Source of the DNA: Leucocoprinus leucothites
Taxonomy: Eukaryota; Basidiomycota; Agaricomycetes; Agaricales; Agaricaceae
NCBI GenBank assembly: GCA_013368445.1
Contig: JAACJO010000010.1
Location: 310,001-374,000 of the forward strand
Reading direction: 5' to 3'
Length of the DNA: 64,000 nucleotides
The notes below the pieces were generated by a model. It saw nothing but the letters and a program-made list of their open reading frames with translations. It did not search any database and was not told the DNA's origin. Positions 22,659 to 32,469 of this stretch are shown here, piece after piece. Positions within the stretch are counted from its first letter, which is position 1; each line of letters opens with the position of its first letter. The position numbers and the translations under genes were made by a program.

Positions 22659-24506
22659 CTAAGCCTGAACATCACAAATCGAAACCCCCTGAATGACCTC
22701 ATTCAAATCCACACCCTCTTCATCACACTCGCCTTGCTCGTCCACTCTCAATCCACCCTTCTCACTGGATATCTCGTCCACAGGCGTGACGGGGGCAGTC
22801 GTAAACGGGGTACCCGTCGTCGACGCCGGCGAAGCAGTCCCCGTCCCATCGGCAAGTAACGATAACCCAGACGTATTCGACCTGACACTGTTCGCCGGGC
22901 TGCTCTCTCCGCTCTCATTTCCATCATTACCCTCCCTCCAAAGATCAACAGTATTCTTCACACCATCCTGATCAAACGAATCTGATCCGGACTCCAAGGT
23001 GTCCCTGATGCGCAAAAACTCGCGGAAGGTCCTGACTGAATCCAGTGACTCCAGCATCGACGCGGGTGGACCCATGAGTTCGTTTTCGGTACCGTCAAGA
23101 CCAGGGGAAAGAGAGTTCATGTCCATTTCGCTTCCGGTGCGCAGGATATCAGATAACGGAATTTCTTCCGAGTTGGGTGAACCATATTCAACAGACTGTG
23201 AGCGCATAGAAGCCGAGAGTGCGAGCAACAACGGATCAATAGGCAATTCGGAATTCTCGTCTCCCATCATCGGCGAGATCGGTTGTGAATGATAATCCTC
23301 AGCCCGAGGAGATATACCCGCGACCGAAGTGAAGTTGAAACTCCCCTCATCCGTCTCGTCGGGTGCGTAATTGATATAATCCTCGAAATCCGCTCTGAAC
23401 AGTGGAGCAATATCAGGCACTCTCGGGCGAGTCCGACCAAGAGAAGGGTCATAAGGTAAAATCCGAGCAATGCGTTGATGGTCAACACAGTCAGCGTACG
23501 CGCTCCTGTAATCGATGTTCTGGTATTGCCAACCATCGGGTAAACCCTTGTAAAGCGAGACTTCGCGCGTCATACTAGGGAAATCATGAAGAGGATTCGA
23601 GGTGGACGGCAATTGGTTATAATGTTTGAGTTGGTCGACGGGCGTACTACTTTCAACGTGTTCCGTATTGAAAATGAACTGCGAGTACGGTCCGGGAAGT
23701 GGTGTACTAGGCAAGGAGATTGGATACGGATCTTGTAGAGGACCGTCAGCGCCGTCAGCATCATTGAAGTAATCCCTGAACGACGATAAGGGCGATTCAG
23801 CGTACTCTTGCTTCGGGCCAGAGTCGTCGGCGGAAGACTGAGGGGCAGGAATAGATGGGGACCTTTCAGATGTCGTCAAAGGTGGAGATAGAAGACCAGG
23901 TTCAGGATGTCCGCATTTCTTTAGGATGCAAGTCGGACACGCTTTGATGAATTGAGCCACGAGGTCCTTTGGCACCCAAGTATAGTGCTTGCGAATAAGT
24001 GCACAAGTCTTATCTCGCCCACCATGATTTGTGCTTCCGTGACAAAAGCATAGCAAGTCGTAAATCTGTTCTCGAACTGCGACAAGGAGACCATCGTGCA
24101 ACAATACTTCTTGTTCCATCCGTTGAGGGCCGTTGGTACCCAAAGAGACCGTATGAGCTTTGCTTAACGTGAACATCTTGCGAGCCCAGAACCGAAATTG
24201 TGCGTTCTCCTTCACGTTGTCGGCATTGTGTAAAACGTCCCAGATCCTATCGAATAACGCCTGAGATATAAGTGCCTTTCCTTGGCGCCGTGGGGTGAGT
24301 GATTCGATGTATCCTCGCTCGATCATTTGATGTTGGGCACGGGTAGGAAATCCGGGTTGTCCATCGTCCTCTATATCGGGGGTATGTGGGTATTCCAATT
24401 GGTCGAGTTCCTTCTGGTCCTCGGTAAATGAAGAAGGGCTAGGGGAACTCCGGGTATATGGTTTGGAGGCAGAAGGTCCTCGTAAGATCGGTCGTTCTGG
24501 AGACAT
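22659..24506 (-). CDS. integrase-type H2C2 zinc-finger protein with long disordered tail
   Basis: A single exon of about 615 aa from the ATG at 24506 (MSPERPILRGPSASKPYTRS). After a disordered start, residues of about 70-120 form a helical domain (MIERGYIESLTPRRQGKALI, LFDRIWDVLHNADN). A zinc-binding domain of the retroelement integrase N-terminal type follows: CFCHGSTNHGGRDKTCALIR, HYTWVPKDLVAQFIKACPTC and ILKKCGHPE, with H-x4-H and C-x2-C ligands. No DDE catalytic core follows; the remaining 380 residues are acidic, Ser/Pro-rich and disordered, as in a transcription activator. TTTCAG at about 24535 looks like the acceptor of a 5'-UTR intron. It is probably a domesticated integrase zinc finger acting in DNA or protein binding; the function is inferred only. 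Confidence 0.75.
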   Translation of the reverse strand: MSPERPILRGPSASKPYTRSSPSPSSFTEDQKELDQLEYPHTPDIEDDGQPGFPTRAQHQMIERGYIESLTPRRQGKALISQALFDRIWDVLHNADNVKENAQFRFWARKMFTLSKAHTVSLGTNGPQRMEQEVLLHDGLLVAVREQIYDLLCFCHGSTNHGGRDKTCALIRKHYTWVPKDLVAQFIKACPTCILKKCGHPEPGLLSPPLTTSERSPSIPAPQSSADDSGPKQEYAESPLSSFRDYFNDADGADGPLQDPYPISLPSTPLPGPYSQFIFNTEHVESSTPVDQLKHYNQLPSTSNPLHDFPSMTREVSLYKGLPDGWQYQNIDYRSAYADCVDHQRIARILPYDPSLGRTRPRVPDIAPLFRADFEDYINYAPDETDEGSFNFTSVAGISPRAEDYHSQPISPMMGDENSELPIDPLLLALSASMRSQSVEYGSPNSEEIPLSDILRTGSEMDMNSLSPGLDGTENELMGPPASMLESLDSVRTFREFLRIRDTLESGSDSFDQDGVKNTVDLWREGNDGNESGESSPANSVRSNTSGLSLLADGTGTASPASTTGTPFTTAPVTPVDEISSEKGGLRVDEQGECDEEGVDLNEVIQGVSICDVQA

Positions 24507-25063
24507 AAGCGAAGCTTGTGGGTAAGGAAACACTGAAATCAATAAGGACCGTCAGGCTGTCAAGAGCTGGCTTGAGAGCTGATCTCGATGAGCAGTGGTT
24601 TACGTGCTTACTGATAGGCTGGGATATGATAGAAGTATGAGACGAAGATGATTGTGGCTGACAGTCAGAGGTGACTGACTGACAGTAACAATTATGAGAC
24701 AAATCGCATCTTATTTTAGATACCTTACACCTAATAACGGATCTATCAGAACGGTAGGGAACCATGAGACAAGAAATAGATTGACTACCCACATATCATA
24801 AACATATACATGTAGGAGGCTCAAAACCTCCATATGGAGAATAGGAAATAATGATAGATCGAAAATACGAATGGATCAAGCTACAACGAAGATACGAACA
24901 AAGCTTGGTACAGGTAAACATATGCTATACAGTTATACGAAGATAGAAACAAAAGCATACGGTTATGGACACGAAGTAAACACGCGAGATCGAGTATAAG
25001 ACAGCAGTGAGCCAAGCGATAGGGCCCTATATCTGAACATCTTGAATACCCAAGATGCAGAGC
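24507..25063. other. intergenic region (5' of H2C2 gene, 3' of H2A.Z)
   Basis: 556 bp, AT-rich, with T-rich stretches. It contains the presumed 5' UTR and intron of the H2C2 protein gene and the 3' UTR of the histone gene. No independent gene is seen. Confidence 0.5.
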
Positions 25064-25602
25064 TCATTGTCCCTCAGGCTTTTTGCCAGCAGCGCCCTTC
25101 GCTCCGGTTGTCAAGGTCTTGTGGATGAATGGCATTACACCACCACCAGCGATCGTAGCGCGCACTAAGGTATCAAGTTCCTCATCTCCTCGGATAGCGA
25201 GCTGAAGATGACGGGGTGTGATTCGTTTCACCCGAAGATCCTTTGACGCATTTCCTAAAAGAAAATGAGTCAAGTCTACTGAAAGTCCCGATATTGAGAT
25301 TATCTTACCAGCAAGCTCTAACACCTCAGCGGTGAGATATTCAAGGATAGCTGAAGTGTACACGGCAGCCTTCGCACCGATACGGACGTTATGTTGTGTT
25401 CTCTGCTTCAAGTAACGGTGGATACGACCGACTGGGAACTATCCTATGGGTTAGAATGTATATGACTGCGGTTCTGAGTCAGACAAACCTGGAGTCCAGC
25501 ACGAGCACTCCTGGTTTGAACGGTCCGCTGCTGAGAAGCGGAGTTATCAACATTGGCGTTGCTCGCCCTTCCCTTTCCACCAGCGACAGCTCTTGGAGGC
25601 AT
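25064..25602 (-). CDS. HTZ1: histone H2A.Z variant
   Basis: Exons 25489-25602, 25309-25438 and 25064-25254 total 435 nt and encode 144 aa. After an Arg/Gly/Ser-rich N-tail ([20 protein letters not shown]), the histone fold reads [60 protein letters not shown] and [20 protein letters not shown]. The H2A.Z hallmarks are [12 protein letters not shown] (not LAIRNDEELN), [10 protein letters not shown] and [17 protein letters not shown]2A.Z replaces H2A at nucleosomes flanking promoters through SWR1. The spliced length is an exact multiple of three, which supports the intron choices. The start is the first ATG in frame with the tail. Confidence 0.95.
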
Positions 25603-26303
25603 TACAACAGATATTCACAGAAAAGAACAAGATAAACAGGGGGGGAAACGGAGCCTGATCCCAAGGTAATGTATCAATTCTTGGTATGATTGCGCGTAGG
25701 GCTGGCTTAACATACCTAGGAGTCAAGAAAAAAATCTGACAAAAGCAACACGCGTCGTTTGGAGCAAGATAACGAAAGTGATATGGCTGCCTGTTAGTAG
25801 GCACGAGTTGTCGGCCGTGAGCGCGAAAGTGGCGGCAGTGGTCGTGGTTCCAAAGAAAGCAGGTTGTTGCTGATTGTTTAATGTATTCTCACGTTTCCCA
25901 ATTCAACACGCTTGTTACAGGGTCACATGTTACATCACATCTATCCTTGGACTCACCTCAGGCTCTGCGCAGTACCCACACAGTCTTCGAACGGCGAATA
26001 ATTTACCAGGCTGCACAGGACACACAGAGAAAGTCTTGGGAAATCTGCTTATCTCCGCGGTTCTTCCAAAAAGCACCACACCTCACGAGATCGTTGCGCT
26101 CGTTTCTGAGCTCTCGCAGAATCTAACCCCCGAGACACTTCCATTGTATTGTCCAGGAGAATAGGCTATATATCTGATTGCGACTACATACCTCGGAAAA
26201 TCTGCTACAGATAAAGGGATATATAAAAACTGGAACATTCGGCCAATTCCATTCCACCGGTCACTTAACAATCCAATTACTTCAGTAATCTAGCACGCTG
26301 CAC
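25603..26303. other. intergenic region, one uncertain plus-strand frame
   Basis: 700 bp upstream of H2A.Z. A 96-codon plus-strand frame (25874-26164, ending ETLPLYCPGE) has unremarkable composition with no domain I recognise. It could be noise or an exon of an unmodelled gene. Confidence 0.4.
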
Positions 26304-26916
26304 CTATGCGTGATTTCTCCCCGTGCCTCTCCTCACGAATATATCCCTTGTATGAATCCTCTCCACTTGATATGCACTCTCCCTTAGCAATGCCAGCCGG
26401 TACTGGTAATTATCCTGAGGCCTCGGGCTCGGAGTTACCTGTGTGCGACCACCATCCTGCGGCCTCAACCCTACATCTTCCTGTCCTCTTCCCGCTTTGA
26501 ATAGCATACCACAGACGACCCCTCCAATAAAATAGAATGAGACAGGACTCATGGACAGGTCTACCACGGCTTTGAAGAAGAAGAAAGAAGCGTCTTTATG
26601 CCTGACTTGAAAGAGGTTCAACGACTTGACACACGCGTGGAGGCGGCTTGGCAAAACATAATAATACCCCACCAAAGAGTTCGCGAAATGCCAAAAAGCT
26701 TCATCAGGAGCCAAAGTGAAGATGTCAGGGATGTAATAGGTGGACCAGAGAATTTGTGGAGGAGGCTATCGCATGACTTATCGGGGGTCTTATAGCATTT
26801 ATCACGATGTCGAAGGTGTTCTTTCAGGAGTGTCCGGGCCTAACTTACGTCCCCACTGCAAACAGTACGGCGACGATTGTAGGTTCAACACCATGAACGT
26901 TAGTGCCCCGGAAGAA
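26304..26916 (-). pseudogene. frameshifted copy of the small membrane-protein gene at 30245
   Basis: Homologous to the intact gene 30245-30970, but the matching segments lie in different frames. Exon 26849-26916 (FFRGTNVHGVEPTIVAVLFA) aligns with the corresponding exon of the intact copy. The next segment, from 26788, reads KSCDSLLHKFSGPPITSLTS and LLMKLFGISRTLWWGIIMF, aligning to KSCRIFLPEFTDPSVAFPMT and LVVKFSITLWFFVLVYML. The following match LPSRLHACVKSL and FFFFKAVVDLSMSPVSFYFI is in another frame. The break is near 26650-26665, where no intron of normal size fits. The phase between 26849 and 26788 also fails, and no clean first exon is visible. I conclude that it is a decayed paralogue. 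The alternative is an unusual splice form or sequencing error. Confidence 0.6.
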
Positions 26917-27807
26917 CTAAAGAATGAACTACAGATCTCACGGAACTTAGCCAATCAAAGGTTAGCTTATTCTCAAGGACTCAGCTGGTTCGACGCACCC
27001 AATCAAATCATAGATCAGTCGAATGACACTCTAGACCATCATGGTTTCGTCTGCGGCAACAAGCTTTGGATATTGGTCAAGGTGAGGCTGGAAGGCTGTT
27101 GAGTCGAGAGTATAAAATCGGTGAAAGAAGGAATGAGAAAAACGAAGGAGGTTTTCCACCTTTTAAATGCGCTCGCTATAATTCGGCACCTTCTGTTGAG
27201 TCACTCCGTCTCCATGTCAGAAACCAAGGCACAAAGGGAAAGCATTTCTTGGTCTTTTCGCCATTAGGCGGACAATGGATCATATCATATTACATTATTG
27301 GTGGGGCAACAGAGGGTCCACGACATACACTAGTGCTAACGTTTATTTCTTCCCTAATTACTCTGTGATCCTTGTTCTCAATCCTATGTCTCATTCCTTA
27401 TTTCCATCCCTCATATGTGGAACTTGAATTAATAGGCTCCAAACCAGAAAGAAACTCTGCTTTCGAGAAGAGTGATACTCATATACTACTCTTTTGCTCT
27501 GGAAGTGTCCGGCGTTGGACAAGCACCTAGAGTGGTACCGTCCAGTCGGGCTGCACACTCTCCCGGCTCTCATGCTCTGTTTCAGACAATTGTCCAAGTC
27601 TTCTAATAATTTTCTAATAATGATTCACCCGCCTTTCTTTCATGATAAGCTTTTCCCGTTCTGAACTGAAGAAATCAAGGCCAGAGGTGGAGAAATCAGC
27701 TGATCAAAGAGAATATTAGTGTATGTAAAGCCGATACCTAGTACCAGGAATTGATTTCAAACTATATAATGTTGTATATGAACCATAAATCCATGAAATA
27801 AAACGAA
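26917..27807. other. intergenic region, no supported gene
   Basis: About 890 bp between the pseudogene and the kinase 3' end. Short plus-strand frames only; no domain, RNA gene or repeat recognised. Its left part may hold the eroded 5' end of the pseudogene. Confidence 0.45.
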
Positions 27808-29069
27808 TTATTGACTTGGATTGCCGATTCCCCTGAAGAATTGTACTATCCCATCCATGGATAGCCGCTCACGGGGCGCTTGCTTCCAACACCGCTCAAA
27901 GCAGGTCCACAACAACTTTGTCATCTCGGTAGCAGGAGTCGGACATGGTGGTCGGGCACCTCCTAGATGAACATGAATGACAACGGCGGGATCTATTTTG
28001 AGGTCCGGATAAGGCATCGTGTCCGTCCAAATCTTAAATATAGACCTGGCTTAGTCACCCGCAAAGCATTGATTGAGCCACAGCCGCGTCGTACGTACCT
28101 CAGTACAAGTAATTCCAAATGCGTAAACGTCAACAGCCTCGTCGTATTTGGTATCAGCGTTTACGAATAGTTCAGGTGCCTGATAGCGAACAGCTCCCGA
28201 GGCCCTAGTAGTAAAACCTGCGTGTGTCGTTATTTGGGAACGGCCAAAGTCGCATAGGAGAGGGCGGCCACTATGGCTGACGAGGATATTTGTCTAGACA
28301 AGAGGAGGTTCTGAGAGGCGCTGAAATAAGCAAAGCGATTACTCACTGGCTTTAAGTCGCCGTGAATTATCTTTTCCTCGAGGCTATGGAGATATTGTAG
28401 TCCGTCTGCAATGCCTGCCATCTGAAGTTGAACCTGCTCAGCTAAGCAGAAAGGGATTTAATCAATAGCTCACCATGCGCAGCCTGGTATTATGGTCCGG
28501 ATGAGTCTTAAGGTAGCTCATGACGACTCCATTGTCACAAAAGGGTGATATGAGGGCTGGACAGCCATGCCTTCCTACGTCATCCGCTAGGCCAAAGAAC
28601 CCCAGGATATTAGGGTGATTCAGGCTGGTCCACACCACTGTCTCCCTGATTAAATGCTGCGCAAACGTGAGATCTATCAGATGTAAGTCCTGATCGAGTA
28701 ATTCTAAGATCACTTACGGTCTTGACCTTCTGGATACGTGGATCGTCTTTGATGAGTCGGAGAACTTTAATTGCGACCTTGGTGGTGGTATCAGCACCGT
28801 ATGGCATGTAGATGTAAAGTCCACCTAAGTAGGTTTTCCCACTTTGATATTTGTGTTGCTATCCTTCGCATAGTATCCAATGTAAACGTCAGCATACCCA
28901 CCACTGAAGGTAGGATTGGCATTTGGGACCCGTGTTACAAGGCCTGTTAGATTCTGTAGGACTTCGGCTCAGAAGGCGATATTCGTGCAGAGATACGGCC
29001 ATAAGAGCTTACCTCACAGCGGTCTTTCGGTATCTCATTGGGAATTCGTGGTCTGGAGATGGGGTTCAT
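27808..29069 (-). CDS. TKL-type protein kinase (Agaricomycete expansion)
   Basis: A multi-exon kinase consisting almost only of the catalytic domain. The ATG at 29069 gives MNPISRPRIPNEIPKDRCE, then NLTGLVTRVPNANPTFSGGY and ADVYIGYY (glycine loop). TKVAIKVLRLIKDD provides the ATP-binding Lys, and IRETVVWTSLNHPNILGFFG the alphaC Glu and a TKL-like HPNIL. Next come GIADGLQYLHSLEEKIIHGD and LKP (catalytic loop), LLCDFGRSQITTHAGF (DFG), RYQAPELF (APE), and VDVYAFGITCTEIWTDTMPY. The protein ends WKQAPRERLSMDGIVQFFRG-IGNPSQ at 27808. The loop is HGDLKP rather than HRDLK, so it is a non-RD kinase. The substrate is unknown. TKL kinases of this compact kind are expanded in mushrooms. Confidence 0.85.
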
Positions 29070-30244
29070 GATATGATGGTGTTATCTCTGTAATCTCCAA
29101 CTTTTATAGCGTTTCCCATGAGGTTGGATCACCACTGGCATGTGAGGATGGAAGTGAGGCGCTCATATTTCCAATACTCCGAACAGCAGGGAATTTAGAT
29201 GGAAAGAAGCGAATGCGCCATAGACGCTGTGAAACAGATTATTGGCCGGTGGAGATACATTGACCACTTGGCGGAACACGAATCGCAAACAAATAGTCCG
29301 AGGAAACCTGAGAAGGAAAGACGCGCAGCCACCGTCTAGCGAGAACGTGGTCCTGTTACTTACGTTACAACAACGCTATGGGAGAGGCTGGAGGCAACGA
29401 TGGCAATGATAAACAGTTGGGAACTGAAGTGAAATAAGAGTCCACAGATACACACCATAGAGCAAACATCCTGAAAAGGATGGTGCTATTTCCAGCGTAA
29501 ATCGGCATGGGGTCACACAGCCCCCAAAAGAAGCATATTAAGCCTGTACCTCATCTAGGGACGACTTGGCAGCTGCTTCATGGGTGGTTCGTTGAACTTT
29601 ATTGGCAAACAGTCAGTTGCTTCCAACTTTGGTGTCTGGTTCGCAGCGAGTTGCCGTTCTTCTCGCTCAGACGCCACAACCGACAGCGTTGCTTTCATCG
29701 GGTCAGGGTAGATTATCTACAGATCAATGGAGACGGTATAGCCGCTAGCGTGCATAGCAGTTTCGGTCGATTCAGGTACATGAATCATAACCACCTTCTA
29801 GTGATACAATCCGATTCATGAAAGCGACAGGCGGATATCAAACAATTTGCCGATATTGTGGGAGCCAGCCAGTATTGATTAATTGCTTTTCTGCCTCAAG
29901 GTGATGGAAAATTTTCGGATGTGCAGTGTAGTCCACTTCAGCTGCAGTTCTCGGAATCGATTTTAGAGTTTGAGCAAGTTAGGGCTGATTCACGGTCATA
30001 CATTTGTCGTCACTCCACCGTGACGCCAGGTTCAACTTACGTTCACATACATGGCTTACACGACACATGATGCATGATGCATTGAGCAAACCCTTCTCCC
30101 TCTACTAGTGCGTATTGGTATCATCAAACTTGGGGTACAACTTCGTATCCTTTGAACAGGCACGCGGAAGTCCTAAAGCCCTCGACATCAATCCATTGAC
30201 CTATTATTGGATCGTGAACAACGGACAAATTAATGCTGCTCAGA
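29070..30244. other. intergenic region, no supported gene
   Basis: 1.17 kb between the kinase promoter and the end of the membrane-protein gene. A 104-codon plus-strand frame (29507-29821) has no protein-like features. No RNA gene or repeat seen. Confidence 0.45.
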
Positions 30245-30970
30245 CTAAAGCTGCCTGACAGCAGGTGCCGCCTCTTGAGGGTTTGCTCTGTGAATCCGAG
30301 TTTCTACCTTTGCAACTTGATTACGACTACTCGTCAAGGCCGGGAAATACTGGGCCCTTGCCACGCTACCCTCCGAATTTTCACGTCCATCGTACAGCAT
30401 CCCGTAGATGATAGTTCCCAGGATATGAAGTAATACCCCTTGCACGACGACCTTCAGAATTGTTTTGAAGATCCACAGAGTGTGTAAAAACTCGGTGGCG
30501 AACAATTCTCGATCCTCTCCCAACCATGCCCTATTACAGACCCTCAAACCTCCTGGCAGCCAGAGCATGTACACAAGAACGAAAAACCATAAGGTGATAG
30601 AAAACTTGACCACAAGGACAGCTGTAGTCATTGGGAAGGCCACTGATGGATCGGTGAACTCGGGAAGAAATATGCGACATGACTTTGCAGTAGCCCTAGT
30701 ACTGAACGTGAGTGGCACTCTCTTGTTTTTGATAGTGCGAGACTTACTTGATGGTCAGAAACAAGACTATCACTGGAGTATGAGGGTGTTGATAATCAGG
30801 CAACTATGGAAAGAAGGAATGCAGAAACGAAACTCACAAAGACTAGGATAATAGTACGAGATTAATGTTAGCTCGTTTCAAAGGTCAGCAATCAATTAAC
30901 ATACCCAACTACGTAATATATCAAACTGAAGGGTGCTTTTGGCTATCAGAGTGTCGTCAACTGTAGCCAT
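30245..30970 (-). CDS. small multi-pass membrane protein of unknown function
   Basis: The ATG at 30970 gives MATVDDTLIAKSTLQFDILR-SW. After short introns the exons give LPDYQHPHTPVIVLFLTI, TRATAKSCRIFLPEFTDPSV and the large last exon (stop at 30245). That exon encodes AVLVVKFSITLWFFVLVYML, LPGGLRVCNRAWLGEDRELF and HTLWIFKTILKVVVQGVLLH-ILGTIIYGML, and ends in a hydrophilic tail. Two to three membrane spans are likely. The pattern of a small hydrophobic core with a charged loop between spans is shared with the broken copy at 26304-26916. I do not recognise a named family. A tiny exon coding only about four bases (near 30835) is needed in my model and is uncertain. Confidence 0.6.
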
Positions 30971-31683
30971 GATGCTGAGGAGGAAGGAGTGAGAGTGGAA
31001 GGGGGGCGAGAGGCGGGGAAACAAGGCGGATCACTTTCGTTTTGGCTTTCAAATGCGCCATTTAACCACAGGCTGGGTCCAAGCACCAAACACGAAGCAC
31101 AAAGGGAAGGTAGTCTTTGGTAATTTCGCCTTTGGGTGGATGATTATTCTACAATGCACGCTGCATTGCTGGCAAGGCAACTGACCGTCCATGCGCTGGG
31201 TCTAGCGTTGCTTTCTTTCCTTGCGTTCCCGTCAGCCCTTGATATCAATTCCATGACTTGTCCTTGTTCTCTGGCTTTTGCCTGTCGGAATTTCAAGTCA
31301 ATTGATAATTATCACTCTGAGCTGGAAAACGGGTGGCAACCCCGGGACCCGAAAATTGCTTCAATTGATTCGAGTGATTTATGCTCCTGGACAAATTCAT
31401 GCACGAGGTTGTCCTAATCTCAAGCTCACTTAATAAACGGAGGTACCAGATACTACATTGCACATACGTGCATTATCCAAGGCTTAATAGGGAATACGCT
31501 ACGAGTATTAAGGATTCTTTTTGGATACATTGCTATTTTCACTAAGACTCGAAGACGATGCAGAACCGTACACTCGATATAAAAAGGAAAGGAGAGGCTT
31601 CTACAGACCTTCAAGCATCCGCTACCCATCTGGCAGAACCATGCGTGAGGATGATTAAAAGAGGAAGTCAAAAATAATATAAT
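30971..31683. other. intergenic region, no supported gene
   Basis: 710 bp. A plus-strand frame at 31136-31417 has a hydrophobic start but no domain or clear gene context. No other structure recognised before the tRNA gene. Confidence 0.45.
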
Positions 31684-31766
31684 GACCACCGCAGGGGTCG
31701 AACCTGCAATCTCCTGATTTAGATATACAATCGTAGTCAGACGCGATGCCATTTCGCCAGGCGGCC
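31684..31766 (-). tRNA. tRNA-Arg(ACG) with intron
   Basis: On the minus strand acceptor stem GGCCGCC/GGTGGTC (with G-U pairs), D stem GCGA/TCGC, anticodon stem TCTGA/TCAGG, loop CTACGAA, and T arm GCAGG-TTCGACC-CCTGC. The anticodon ACG is at 31732-31734 and is expected to be deaminated to ICG. A 12-nt intron follows position 37. The CCA end is not encoded. Confidence 0.9.
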
Positions 31767-32469
31767 GTTGCATTATGGGCGTTCCTAGCATAGATCATCG
31801 CGGCTCGTCCTGGATGAAGAAGAGCACTTCAACGAGAGAGATAGTGGTTATCCATGGAATGCACACCAGGACGGTTCTATTCCTAGATTCCAAAAATATT
31901 TTATAAGTGACCTGGGGCGGCGCAACCGGGAAATGAGCGTAAAGTCAGGGAAGCGCCAAGCCCGGCCCAGAGAAGACTAATGAACTTGTATGTACCGTGG
32001 CCTACTAGTTGCGGATCTACCGCGACCTATTACATGTCATTGCGTACAGAATGAACGGTATTCCGCGTCAGGACACATAAGTTCCGACTTGTGTAAGTAC
32101 CTGGCCTATAGCCTGATTATAACCTGACAGACAACTTGAATGGTTGGCAGTTCATCCTGTCCCATGTCCTTAAATTGACATACCCATTCGGTGAGACAGC
32201 TAAATTTCCTAGCAACTTTCGCGAACGACAAAAAAATGAATGTTCTAGTTTATACAATGCAAGCAATAGGTATGATACAACACACGCCAATATTCTACAA
32301 GGACAGTGAATGAATGATTAATTCTACCAGGACCCGCAAGGTATACCGACATTTTCGTCGTCCAGATATCTAACAAAAGCAAACGATAATTGATAAGCGT
32401 CCATCCTCACTATGACCGCGCTGATCCCGGCCTCAGACCAGGACCACTAGATACTAGGTATTTTGAATT
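31767..32469. other. intergenic region, no supported gene
   Basis: 700 bp between tRNA-Arg and the APH-like gene; its right part is the 3' UTR of that gene. Only short frames; nothing recognised. Confidence 0.5.

Noticed and set aside
25874..26164. 96-codon plus-strand frame upstream of H2A.Z
   Set aside because: Could be an exon, but no splice partner or domain was found; left as intergenic.
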